Positions 1 through 7,191 of a DNA stretch of 35,449 nt are shown here, piece by piece; position 1 is the stretch's first letter; the number at the start of each line of letters is the position of its first letter. A program made the position numbers and the translations under genes. A model generated the notes under the pieces. It saw only the letters and a program-made list of their open reading frames with translations, was not told the origin of the DNA and ran no database searches. The stretch covers positions 1 through 35,449 of the forward strand of contig JAFGVN010000017.1 of NCBI GenBank assembly GCA_016937975.1. Reading direction: 5' to 3'. Source of the stretch: Clostridia bacterium. GTDB lineage: Bacteria > Bacillota > Clostridia > Peptostreptococcales > Acidaminobacteraceae.

Positions 1-87
1 TTTACAGATTAAATTACCTAATACTGCCTAAATTTTATGCTCTAACTCACAACTAAAGTAACGAGTGTGCGAGCACTATTTATCAAA
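1..87. repeat. Left copy of 87-bp terminal inverted repeat
   Basis: Bases 1-87 are the exact reverse complement of 35363-35449. The match ends inside the 3' end of the metallophosphatase gene, whose reading frame stops (TAG) within the repeat. Reading outward from each flanking gene, the two copies are the same sequence, as expected if both window ends enter the same end of a repeated mobile element. No transposase is visible because the sequence stops here. Confidence 0.9.
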
Positions 88-630
88 AAAATCGTATTTT
101 AAAAACTTATTCTCATCCTTTTCAACGTCAAAGGATTTCTCATAGCCGCCATGGACAAAAATAAAATCATCGGTTTCCACAAATATAGGACGATTTCTCA
201 TGAACTCTAACTCATTTGAAAAACATTCTAAAAGCGTCAACCTAAAGGCTTCAGAATCTTGACTGCCATACAAATCATATGACATCTCTTTAGCCATATC
301 ATGAAGGGCAAGGGTATAGGGATCTTGTTTTAAGAAATCGTGCATATCTCTAAATTTATCTTTCATGTCCACATAATGGGTTACTAAAGATTCGTGATTG
401 CCTTTTAAAATATAAGTTCTTGGCCTATGACTTAAAGTCATCATCGCTCTAAGAGTTTCCAGATTCTCAGGTCCTTTGTTGATAAAATCCCCTATTATAA
501 TCAAATAATCTTCATCTCTTAATTGAAGGGATTTCATTAAATCATTAAATATATCTTTATGGCCATGTATATCACTTAGTGCTATTATTCTATAATCATC
601 ATCTAAAACTAATTGAATCTGCTTTTCCAT
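76..630 (-). pseudogene. Calcineurin-like metallophosphatase, C-terminally truncated
   Basis: This is a PPP-type metallophosphoesterase of the PrpA / diadenosine tetraphosphatase-like group, expected to be a cytosolic dinuclear-metal phosphatase. Visible motifs are SDIHGH (residues 19-24), GDFINKG (47-53), GNHES (77-81) and HGG (160-162). The later GHT motif, which supplies a metal-binding histidine in this family, is missing: the 184-residue frame ends FFDK at the border of the 87-bp terminal repeat, and family members usually run about 50 residues or more further. The ATG at 630 is preceded by a TAGGAGC ribosome binding site. I infer disruption by the element whose end forms the window edge. 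The protein is probably inactive if the break is real, but an assembly edge would look the same. Confidence 0.8.
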
Positions 631-720
631 TTATTGCTCCTACAACTTATCAATCTATAATTCTTTTTTATAGCTTTTCATCTGTTTTTCTTCAAATCAC
701 TTCAATTATTTAAAATAACA

Positions 721-763
721 AAGACACCTTTATCATTCTAACATGAAATGATAAAGATGTCTT
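721..763. terminator. Bidirectional intrinsic terminator
   Basis: Long hairpin with arms of about 17 bp (721-737 and 746-763, one internal mismatch) around an 8-nt loop. It lies just past the stop of the alpha/beta hydrolase gene and upstream of the metallophosphatase gene, so it should end the 3304-769 operon. Confidence 0.8.
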
Positions 764-768
764 ATTTG

Positions 769-1674
769 CTATGCTAAGATTTCTTTTAAATGTTCATCAA
801 AATCTTCAGGAAATTCATGATTTAAGTCTTCAAATATCAACAGTTCCACATCACAACCCTGTTTTTCCAAAGCTTTATGAAGATATTCACAACCTTCATA
901 ACAATCTTCATCTGCATCCCCAATTAAAATAGTGACTTTAGTATGATTAACTTTTAATTGTGGCAATAAATCATCCCAATCCTCAATATGAGGTAACCAT
1001 GGCGCTACCAATAATAAATGATCACATGCCATTTGATTTGTTAAAACTGACCATAAAGCAACTTGTCCCCCACCTGAGAAACCAGCCAAAATCATCTTTT
1101 CATTTTTATGAAATTCTTGAATTACCTTTGGCAATTTAAGTGCTGCGTCTTCATAATCTTCCCAGGTAAATGCATCATAAAATTCAACTTGATCAGACTG
1201 TAAAAATAAACCATTATAACCTAAGTCAAAAATACTCTTCCAATCGTCTTCCGCTATGGCCATATTTTCTTGATTGCCATGTAAAGCAACAAGAAGACCT
1301 TTTGAAACTTCAAGATCAGATTCCACATAGGTGTGTTTTAATGTACTTTGATACTTAGCGTCTTCATATCTCACTTTGCAAATATCCACTAGCTCATTAA
1401 AACCTTTAAAATTTCTAAAGCCTTCCAGATCTTGGTCTTCAAGGAGTAAGTCGGGATGGTACCAAAAACCATCATCCTTAATTGCCTTTTCAAGGAGAAG
1501 ATAGCCTTCTTCATTTTTATTCATTTTTCCAAGACAGCTGTATCTGAAGTTATCTATTTGGGCTAAATTACCTTTTACAAGATCTCTATAAGTTGTTAAA
1601 AGATCATACGCTTCTTCAAAGGCTTCATCTAAGTACAGCTGTATACCTTCATTGATTAATTGTTTATAATTCAT
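769..1674 (-). CDS. Alpha/beta hydrolase with helical N-terminal region
   Basis: The C-terminal two thirds look like an esterase/phospholipase-type alpha/beta hydrolase. An ALHGNQ oxyanion-region strand lies near 130, the nucleophile elbow GFSGGG carries Ser200, a GDADED segment near 252-257 holds the candidate acid, and His286 sits in LNHEFP. Residues 1-110 are helical and TPR-like and are not part of the usual hydrolase core. No signal peptide is seen, so it is probably cytosolic. It is the last gene of a three-gene operon, 8 bp after the VOC protein, with an AAGAGGT ribosome binding site and a strong terminator at 721-763. The substrate cannot be read from the sequence. Confidence 0.75.
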   Translation of the reverse strand: MNYKQLINEGIQLYLDEAFEEAYDLLTTYRDLVKGNLAQIDNFRYSCLGKMNKNEEGYLLLEKAIKDDGFWYHPDLLLEDQDLEGFRNFKGFNELVDICKVRYEDAKYQSTLKHTYVESDLEVSKGLLVALHGNQENMAIAEDDWKSIFDLGYNGLFLQSDQVEFYDAFTWEDYEDAALKLPKVIQEFHKNEKMILAGFSGGGQVALWSVLTNQMACDHLLLVAPWLPHIEDWDDLLPQLKVNHTKVTILIGDADEDCYEGCEYLHKALEKQGCDVELLIFEDLNHEFPEDFDEHLKEILA

Positions 1675-1682
1675 AATACCTC

Positions 1683-2054
1683 TTATCGATGCTGATCGAT
1701 CATAATTGGGTTGCCGTCGGGATCCATAATGATAAAGCTTCCTGGTCCACTGCCATTTTCGTCAACTTCATCAATGAAATCGACACCTTTTTCTTTCCAT
1801 GATTTCTGTAATGTTCTAATGTCTGTAAAAGGATCAACTGGATCTCCATTACTATCCCAACCTGGGTTAAAGGTTAAGATGTTCTTGTCAAACATGCCTT
1901 CGAATAAGCCAATTACGACATCTTCATTTTTCATAATCAGCCATTTTTGCTCAACTTCACCATGTATGGCTTCAAATCCCAATTTCTCATAAAATGCTTT
2001 TGACCTTAATAAGTCACTTACATTTAAACTTAAAGAAAACCCTCCAATTTTCAT
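1683..2054 (-). CDS. VOC (glyoxalase/bleomycin-resistance) family protein
   Basis: A 123-residue single-module VOC protein. The opening beta strand (FSLSLNVSD) is followed by the helix SKAFYEKLGFE typical of this fold, and it ends with the strand FIIMDPDGNPIMID, the usual C-terminal signature. VOC proteins of this size dimerise and serve as lyases, dioxygenases or drug-binding proteins; which one applies here is not visible. It sits between a lipoprotein gene (8 bp upstream) and an alpha/beta hydrolase gene (8 bp downstream) on the same strand, so the three are probably cotranscribed. Confidence 0.8.
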   Translation of the reverse strand: MKIGGFSLSLNVSDLLRSKAFYEKLGFEAIHGEVEQKWLIMKNEDVVIGLFEGMFDKNILTFNPGWDSNGDPVDPFTDIRTLQKSWKEKGVDFIDEVDENGSGPGSFIIMDPDGNPIMIDQHR

Positions 2055-2062
2055 AATGCCTC

Positions 2063-3304
2063 CTAATTTGCTATATAATAATTGACTTTAAATGATTTAA
2101 GTTGATTGTTTTCAAAGTTAAAGATCAAAACAGGACTATAGTTTTCTGTTGTCACAATCAATTCAGAACCCCCTGAATTCTGGTACAATACTGCCATTGG
2201 CTTTTGGGTTTCAATGTCATTGGTCTCTTTGCCATACAACATAATTTGAGTTTGATCCGTCACTTCAACTTCAGGATTAAAACGTTGAATAACATCCTTC
2301 ATTGCATCTCCAATTTTAATGTTTCTTGGTAAACCTACATTGATATCTTTTATGGTCAAGGTCCAAATTTCATCAGCAAACATTGTAAAAGTGTACTCCA
2401 TGTAACCCTTTTTATAGGATGGAAAAGCTTCGTCACCTAAATTTTCGTTCTCCTTAAAGTCGGAGAGCATTAAATCTGGCTGATACCAGTCAAACCCTTC
2501 AAGTTCATCCTTTGAAAATATGGATACTTCTGTTATTTCAACATTTAAATTTGGTCTTTCTATTAGAATAGGCAATTGACTCATATAGGTCTTAAGGAAA
2601 AGAGATTTATCTTCATATAAGGTTTCTTGGTAGTTGTCATCTAACCAATAGAGTAGTTCATAATTTAAAGTATCCTCTTCATAATCTATATTCACTACCT
2701 CTACATTGTCCTTAGCATCCATAACCATTCTTAGATCCCCAGTATTAATATTAATGAGGTAAACATCGCCACCTTCAGTAATGGTGCCTGAATCAAATCC
2801 TAAGATCACCAGTAATTCATCTCCAAACCATGTACAATCTTTCAAAGTTCTACTGTTGGATTCTTTCTCTTTCAATGCATTGGATGTGAGTTGATATATC
2901 TGACCATCGTATAAGTATAATTTACCAAAAGACTCAAAACCAACATTCTGAACAAAAGCGACTTGGCTTAAAGTGTCATTCATCACTGGAACACTACTTG
3001 GCAGATCTGACAATACAGTCGTATCATTATTGCTTTTGGCTATGATTTCACTGCAAATTTGTCTACTTTTATAAGGCTCGTCTAATTTGTAATAGATCTC
3101 TGTGCCATCATTCATGCTTCCCAGTAAGGTATAGCCATTCTCATTTTCCTGAGGAGGAACTTCACTTATCTGTTGGTCATTATTATTCCCATTTTCCTCA
3201 TTTAAAGCAACATTCACAACCTCGCCAGGGTTTTGTGGTGTAATTTGCTCATTATGACATCCCACAAGAGATAACAACATGATTCCCAATAAAAATTTTT
3301 TCAT
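2063..3304 (-). CDS. Secreted lipoprotein of unknown function
   Basis: A type II signal peptide is clear: MKK, a hydrophobic core, and lipobox LVGC with Cys16 as the lipidated residue. An Asn/Glu/Gln-rich linker follows (about 17-55). The body is rich in short beta strands and reads like a propeller- or sheet-type extracellular domain; the middle part may belong to the DUF4652-like group, but that is a weak guess. Near residue 335 a KIGDAMKDVIQRF segment resembles small repeats found in Clostridial lipoproteins. It is the first gene of the operon that continues with the VOC protein and the hydrolase. An extended -10 sequence (TGGTATAAT on the minus strand) lies about 45 bp upstream of the start. 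Confidence 0.75.
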   Translation of the reverse strand: MKKFLLGIMLLSLVGCHNEQITPQNPGEVVNVALNEENGNNNDQQISEVPPQENENGYTLLGSMNDGTEIYYKLDEPYKSRQICSEIIAKSNNDTTVLSDLPSSVPVMNDTLSQVAFVQNVGFESFGKLYLYDGQIYQLTSNALKEKESNSRTLKDCTWFGDELLVILGFDSGTITEGGDVYLININTGDLRMVMDAKDNVEVVNIDYEEDTLNYELLYWLDDNYQETLYEDKSLFLKTYMSQLPILIERPNLNVEITEVSIFSKDELEGFDWYQPDLMLSDFKENENLGDEAFPSYKKGYMEYTFTMFADEIWTLTIKDINVGLPRNIKIGDAMKDVIQRFNPEVEVTDQTQIMLYGKETNDIETQKPMAVLYQNSGGSELIVTTENYSPVLIFNFENNQLKSFKVNYYIAN

Positions 3305-3350
3305 ATCTTCTCCTCATTCTTTCTCTCACGTATATCATTATACCACAAAT

Positions 3351-3384
3351 TGAATCTCCCACGACTAAAGTCACAGGTATTCTC
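3351..3384. mobile_element. Possible IS200/IS605-type right-end remnant
   Basis: On the plus strand the text GAATCTCCCACGACTAAAGT followed by a decayed complement resembles the hairpin at the right end of IS200/IS605 elements, the region also used as the 3' end of the TnpB guide RNA. Only part of the stem (GACT/AGTC) is perfect. No TnpA or TnpB reading frame is near, so this would be a relic or a solo end. The identification is from memory of the family pattern and is tentative. Confidence 0.35.
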
Positions 3385-3420
3385 ATTTCGTTTCATAAAG
3401 TAGGTTAAAAGAGACTGATG

Positions 3421-4575
3421 TTACAGAACACCTGTTTTTAAAAAAGCATCTGCAATCAAGGCATACCATTTAGCACCATATAAAAGGATATCTTCATTCA
3501 CATCAAATTTGGGATGATGTAATGGGTAATTGTCTTTTTCCATGGATCCGATGAAGAAAAAAGCACCCGGTTTTTTTTGTAGATAAAAGGAAAAATCTTC
3601 ACCTGCCATAACGGGTGCTTCAAGTTCGACAACCTCATCAAAATATAATTGACCTTTTTCGATTAAGGACCTTGTGATCTCAGGATTATTCATGACAACA
3701 GGATAATAATTGTCAAACTTAAACTCATATTCTGCACCATGACATCTACAAATCCCTGATATAATTTTTTCCATTTTTTCTTCTATAAATTGAACAACTT
3801 CATTTTCGAGTGTTCTTACTGTTCCAGCAAGAAAAACTTGATCTGGGATGATATTATGGGTTGTCCCACCATGAAATTGAGTAATAGATAATACAGAAGC
3901 CTTGGTTGGATCAATGTTCCTGCTAACAATACTCTGTAAACCTTGATAGATATGAGTCCCAACAAGAATAGGATCATTGGTTTCATGTGGTGCCGCACCA
4001 TGACCACCTTTTCCAAATATTTTAATTTCAAACTTACTGGAAGAAGCCATTAGGGGACCTGCTTTAATTGCCATGGTATTACGCTTTAAACTTGGCCATA
4101 CATGTCCACCTAAAACTAAATCCACATCGCCAAGGACATCCTGTTCAATCATTTTTTTCGCACCTGCCAGTCCTTCTTCTGCAGGTTGGAATAGTAGTTT
4201 GACAGTACCATTTAGCGTGTTCTTTTGCTCAACCAATAGCATGGCTGCACCAAGCAACCAAGTCATATGCACATCATGACCACAGGCATGCATAATACCA
4301 CTATTTTTTGACTGATAACTTACTTGATTTTCTTCTTGGATCATCAAGGCATCCATATCACTTCTTAAAAGGACGGTTTTACCAGGTCTTCCATGGATAT
4401 AGCCTACAACACCTGTTGGCTCAACCAGTGAAATATCCTCCACTCCAATGGCTTCTAAATCATCCATAATGCGTTTTGAGGTTTCATACTCCTTAAAGCC
4501 AAGCTCAGGATGCGCATGTAGAATCCTTCTTATTTCACTCAGTTTCTTTTCTAATGCTTCGTTTATATTCATCAT
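3421..4575 (-). CDS. M20 family metal-dependent amidohydrolase
   Basis: This 384-residue protein has the architecture of the M20D group (hippurate hydrolase, N-acetyl-diaminopimelate deacetylase, indole-acetyl-amino-acid hydrolase). It carries LHAHPELGFKEYET (19-32), the SDMDA segment (72-76), HACGHDVH with metal ligands Cys98, His100 and His103, catalytic PAEEG (131-135), GGHVWP (156-161), the dimerisation-domain motif GKGGHGAAPHE (188-198) and the C-terminal MAGEDFS and HHPKFD. All expected ligands are present, so it should be an active cytosolic deacylase of N-acyl amino acids. The exact substrate is not readable. It is monocistronic, with a ribosome binding site GATGAGG upstream of ATG-ATG. 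Confidence 0.88.
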   Translation of the reverse strand: MMNINEALEKKLSEIRRILHAHPELGFKEYETSKRIMDDLEAIGVEDISLVEPTGVVGYIHGRPGKTVLLRSDMDALMIQEENQVSYQSKNSGIMHACGHDVHMTWLLGAAMLLVEQKNTLNGTVKLLFQPAEEGLAGAKKMIEQDVLGDVDLVLGGHVWPSLKRNTMAIKAGPLMASSSKFEIKIFGKGGHGAAPHETNDPILVGTHIYQGLQSIVSRNIDPTKASVLSITQFHGGTTHNIIPDQVFLAGTVRTLENEVVQFIEEKMEKIISGICRCHGAEYEFKFDNYYPVVMNNPEITRSLIEKGQLYFDEVVELEAPVMAGEDFSFYLQKKPGAFFFIGSMEKDNYPLHHPKFDVNEDILLYGAKWYALIADAFLKTGVL

Positions 4576-4632
4576 TTTGCCTCATCAATTTGTATTCACT
4601 TTATTTTAACATAGGTTGTGATACAAAAAGCA

Positions 4633-4657
4633 AAAAAGAACTATAAAAGTTCTTTTT
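4633..4657. terminator. Bidirectional intrinsic terminator
   Basis: Perfect 10-bp arms AAAAAGAACT (4633-4642) and AGTTCTTTTT (4648-4657) around a 5-nt loop, with T runs on both strands. It follows the stop of the truncated mannitol permease gene at once, so the fragment has its own 3' end. Confidence 0.85.
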
Positions 4658-4669
4658 CCACATGGTGTA

Positions 4670-5224
4670 TTAGATAGCTATATTGAATTTCTGAAAGAAT
4701 TCCGTGAGGTATTTTCTTACGCCAGATGCTAAAACATCATTTAGGGCCAATACCACTGGACCAATACCTACATAGCCAATAATCGCTAAGATCGTACCTA
4801 AGATACCTGCTGAAAAGTTGTTAATTAACATTTCAAAACCTGATGGTATTTTACCTTCAACTAAGCCATCAAATTTCTTCATGACATAACCAGCCAAAGG
4901 ACCCATGATCATTGCGCCTAAGAACATTGGAATGTCAGCGCCTACAATGATACCCATTGTTGCTACTGCACCAATAACCCCACCTCTAGAACCATGAACC
5001 ATCTTTCCACCTGTATAAGCAATTAAGATTGGTAACATGTTCATAATCATTGGACCTACCATAGAACTTAACTTCTCATTAGGTGTCCAACCTGTTGGAA
5101 TAAATAATGCTGTAATTAATCCCCAAGCGATAAAAGCGCCAATATTTGGCATTACCATACCACTTAAGAAACGACCAAATTTTTGAATTCGATCTCTTGT
5201 TGACATACGCGTTGATGTACTCAA
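4670..5224 (-). pseudogene. mtlA: Mannitol PTS permease (EIIC) N-terminal fragment
   Basis: The 184 residues align from the first turn with the N-terminal half of the mannitol-specific EIIC domain ([19 protein letters not shown], later [26 protein letters not shown], and the NNFSAGI segment). The intact protein is about 470-640 residues. Here it stops just before the region that in homologues reads EPAK...NNA, so the second half of EIIC and any EIIB/EIIA are absent, and nothing downstream restores them before the terminator at 4633-4657. It starts at TTG with an AGGAGGG site 7 bp upstream; an ATG six codons later is the alternative. The promoter and cre site look intact. It is most likely a non-functional 3' deletion. 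Confidence 0.8.
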
Positions 5225-5270
5225 AACAATCCCTCCTAAAATAATAATTCCGTGTTTTGTTGACGCTTAA

Positions 5271-5299
5271 AGTATAATTTTCAAAGACACAATCTACAA
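5271..5299 (-). promoter_or_regulatory. Sigma-A-type promoter of mtlA fragment
   Basis: On the minus strand a -35 TTGTAG (5294-5299) and a -10 TATACT (5271-5276) are 17 bp apart, about 46 bp before the TTG start. This is a prediction from consensus only. Confidence 0.5.
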
Positions 5300-5331
5300 T
5301 GTGCACTTCTCAAACATATGTCGTTATGATC

Positions 5332-5446
5332 TAGTGACAAAATTTATGAGCCAGTCGTGTAAACGTTTTCAGCGGCAAAGGATTTTAAATTTTTTTTAAA
5401 TTTTTCTGAATATTATATTTTTTCGAAAAGATAGTGACAAAAATTA
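5332..5446. promoter_or_regulatory. Direct repeats, candidate regulator half-sites upstream of mtlA
   Basis: TAGTGACAAAATTTA (5332-5346) and TAGTGACAAAAATTA (5432-5446) match at 14 of 15 bases and lie exactly 100 bp apart, with the cre site between them. The complementary TTTTGTCACTA resembles half of the GTCAC/TTGNCAC-type sites bound by mannitol activator MtlR in Bacilli; that link is inference. Confidence 0.4.
5358..5371. promoter_or_regulatory. Catabolite-response element (cre)
   Basis: TGTAAACGTTTTCA matches every position of the CcpA consensus TGWAARCGYTWNCW. It lies about 60 bp upstream of the predicted -35 of the mannitol permease fragment, which fits carbon catabolite control of a PTS gene. 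Confidence 0.75.
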
Positions 5447-5514
5447 GGACAAAATCATACTTCTGCTTCTCAATAATCACCTTTACAGAATGTCACGTTC
5501 CATGTAATAAGAAA

Positions 5515-5537
5515 AAGTCAACCTATTCGGTTGACTT
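5515..5537 (-). terminator. Terminator of the molybdenum-module operon
   Basis: Perfect 9-bp arms AAGTCAACC / GGTTGACTT with a 5-nt loop, followed on the minus strand by TTTTTC. The stem contains the stop codon of the acetyltransferase-fusion gene, so termination is placed right at the end of the operon. Confidence 0.85.
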
Positions 5538-6638
5538 CATCACAATTTCACTTTTAAAATACCTTTCAGTAAAATATACATTTTCGTAGATTTCACCTAA
5601 TGTTAACGCTGTATTACTGACAACCAGCTTTTCTTCCTCATCATCTTTACGCTTGATGATGGCTACCACTTCTCCAGAATAATATTCTAATGGCTTCTCT
5701 GGACCAATCACATAGGCATCAATTTCACAGCCGTCCATTGAAAGAGTAAAAGGTAGAAAACCATAATTAATGGGATAAATCATATCTTCATGTTTAGGAT
5801 GTACAGAGTGCATCGGACGATCAATTTTAACAAACACTCTGCACCCCAGATAATGATCTAAATGTTTCTGGGGTATAATTTTAAACAAGTCAATTTGTTC
5901 ATCTTCAGTTGCTTCAAATCCATATTTTGTATAAAGATGATGACCAGATAGATTTAACTGATCTGCCATTAAATAGGCTTTTTTAACATGGTGATTTGCA
6001 CCAACGGAAATGGCCATTTCCATTAATTGATGTCCATAACCTTTATTTTGCTCTTTTGGATCTACAGCGATTTCTCTAATCCATAGTGTTTCATTATAGC
6101 AAGCAACTAAAGCCAACCCCTTTATTTCCTCTTGATCTTTAATGACAATAATCTTCGTAATGAAATCCTTGTTTAAAAAACCTGCACCATTATCGAGCCA
6201 TGACTGAAACCACATGGGCTCATGACCAACAAAGCCTCTAGTTTGATACTGGCAGGCATATGAAATATATGAAAGTCTTTTAAAGTCTTCATCACTTGCA
6301 AAACCAATATCTTTTGTATAGGCATTCACATGATGCAAATGGTATTCCTTGAAATGACCATAAACTGCATATCCTTTTTCTTTTAATGCCATTACTTTAT
6401 CATTTGGGACAAAGGATATTAAATGACTTTCTTCTAATTTTACAAGATCCTTAAATATATCATCAAAAGTGTTGTAACTGAAATAAATTTCCTGTAACCC
6501 TATCGTTTCATTAAAGACTTTTATTAAACCCTTTGAACCCTTTACGACCTCACCATGACTTACATGCTCATAGGGTATGTACATAAGAGAATGGACTTTC
6601 CTAGTTTTAAAATGCTCATATATTTCTTTTTGAATCAT
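5523..6638 (-). CDS. GNAT acetyltransferase fused to pyrophosphatase-like domain
   Basis: Two recognisable parts are joined in one 371-residue frame. Residues about 110-255 form a GNAT fold: LWIREIAVDPKEQNKGYG (185-202) is motif A, the acetyl-CoA pyrophosphate loop, followed by a LYTKYGF motif near 235-241. Residues about 265-362 match a small pyrophosphatase-related domain: KIDRPMHSVHPKHED (271-285), YPINYGFL (288-295) and DGCEIDAYVIG (302-312). In Firmicutes that domain usually stands alone at about 110 residues. Residues 1-110 may be a degenerate second GNAT half. It is the last gene of the ModE-boxed operon, 49 bp after the NTPase, with a GGAGGG site before ATG. The role is unknown; the substrate of neither domain can be inferred. 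Confidence 0.75.
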   Translation of the reverse strand: MIQKEIYEHFKTRKVHSLMYIPYEHVSHGEVVKGSKGLIKVFNETIGLQEIYFSYNTFDDIFKDLVKLEESHLISFVPNDKVMALKEKGYAVYGHFKEYHLHHVNAYTKDIGFASDEDFKRLSYISYACQYQTRGFVGHEPMWFQSWLDNGAGFLNKDFITKIIVIKDQEEIKGLALVACYNETLWIREIAVDPKEQNKGYGHQLMEMAISVGANHHVKKAYLMADQLNLSGHHLYTKYGFEATEDEQIDLFKIIPQKHLDHYLGCRVFVKIDRPMHSVHPKHEDMIYPINYGFLPFTLSMDGCEIDAYVIGPEKPLEYYSGEVVAIIKRKDDEEEKLVVSNTALTLGEIYENVYFTERYFKSEIVMKSTE

Positions 6639-6687
6639 ATGCCCTCCGAAATCTATAATTGCATTTTAAAGGATTTTATTTCATTCT

Positions 6688-7191
6688 TCACGGCCGAGTT
6701 TGAATTAAAGCAATTATGTCTGAATAAATCTTTTCTCTATTTTCACTTGTTACATGATAAACCTTAGTCTCTTTTATTTCTAAAAGTGCTTTGAGAAAAA
6801 GATCTGGATGCTCTTTAACCACTGCCAATATCTTTTGCTCACTATTAAACAAGGAGATAATCTTATTTTTAAAAAGCATTGCATCAGACTCTAAAAAGCC
6901 AATTTCATCCATTACCATCCATGTTTGTGGGTCTAAATCCAAATGATTTAAGGCGAATGCATCAAAGTCATTTGGAAAAGAAATTCTGTTATTTTTTTCA
7001 AGAATAGCAACACATAAATGTTGATCCATATTCAAGGCTTCTAAATAAGGTGAAATGAACACTTTTGAATTAGAAATTAAATCAACTTTATTGGTCTTAA
7101 AGCCTACAGGTTTTAATGCTAATTCCTCTATGACCTTTTGAAGAATAGTGGATTTACCAACACCTCTTTCACCCGTTAATATGATTTTCAT
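6688..7191 (-). CDS. THEP1-like P-loop nucleoside-triphosphatase
   Basis: A 167-residue NTPase of the THEP1/DUF265 type: Walker A GERGVGKST (7-15) at the extreme N terminus, a segment WMVMDEIGFLES (91-102) serving as Walker B, and the family-typical spacing PVGFKTNKV (28-36). Relatives hydrolyse ATP/GTP, and several sit beside molybdenum-hydroxylase maturation genes. The start overlaps the XdhC stop by 4 bp (ATGA type), so translation is probably coupled. I infer an accessory role in molybdenum-enzyme maturation from this position only. Confidence 0.75.
   Translation of the reverse strand: MKIILTGERGVGKSTILQKVIEELALKPVGFKTNKVDLISNSKVFISPYLEALNMDQHLCVAILEKNNRISFPNDFDAFALNHLDLDPQTWMVMDEIGFLESDAMLFKNKIISLFNSEQKILAVVKEHPDLFLKALLEIKETKVYHVTSENREKIYSDIIALIQTRP

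Noticed and set aside
1170-1358. Plus-strand ORFs opposite the minus-strand genes (here and at 1711, 4073, 8374, 8925, 9053, 10564, 17711, 24332)
   Set aside because: They have no ribosome sites or family similarity and lie antisense to well-supported genes.
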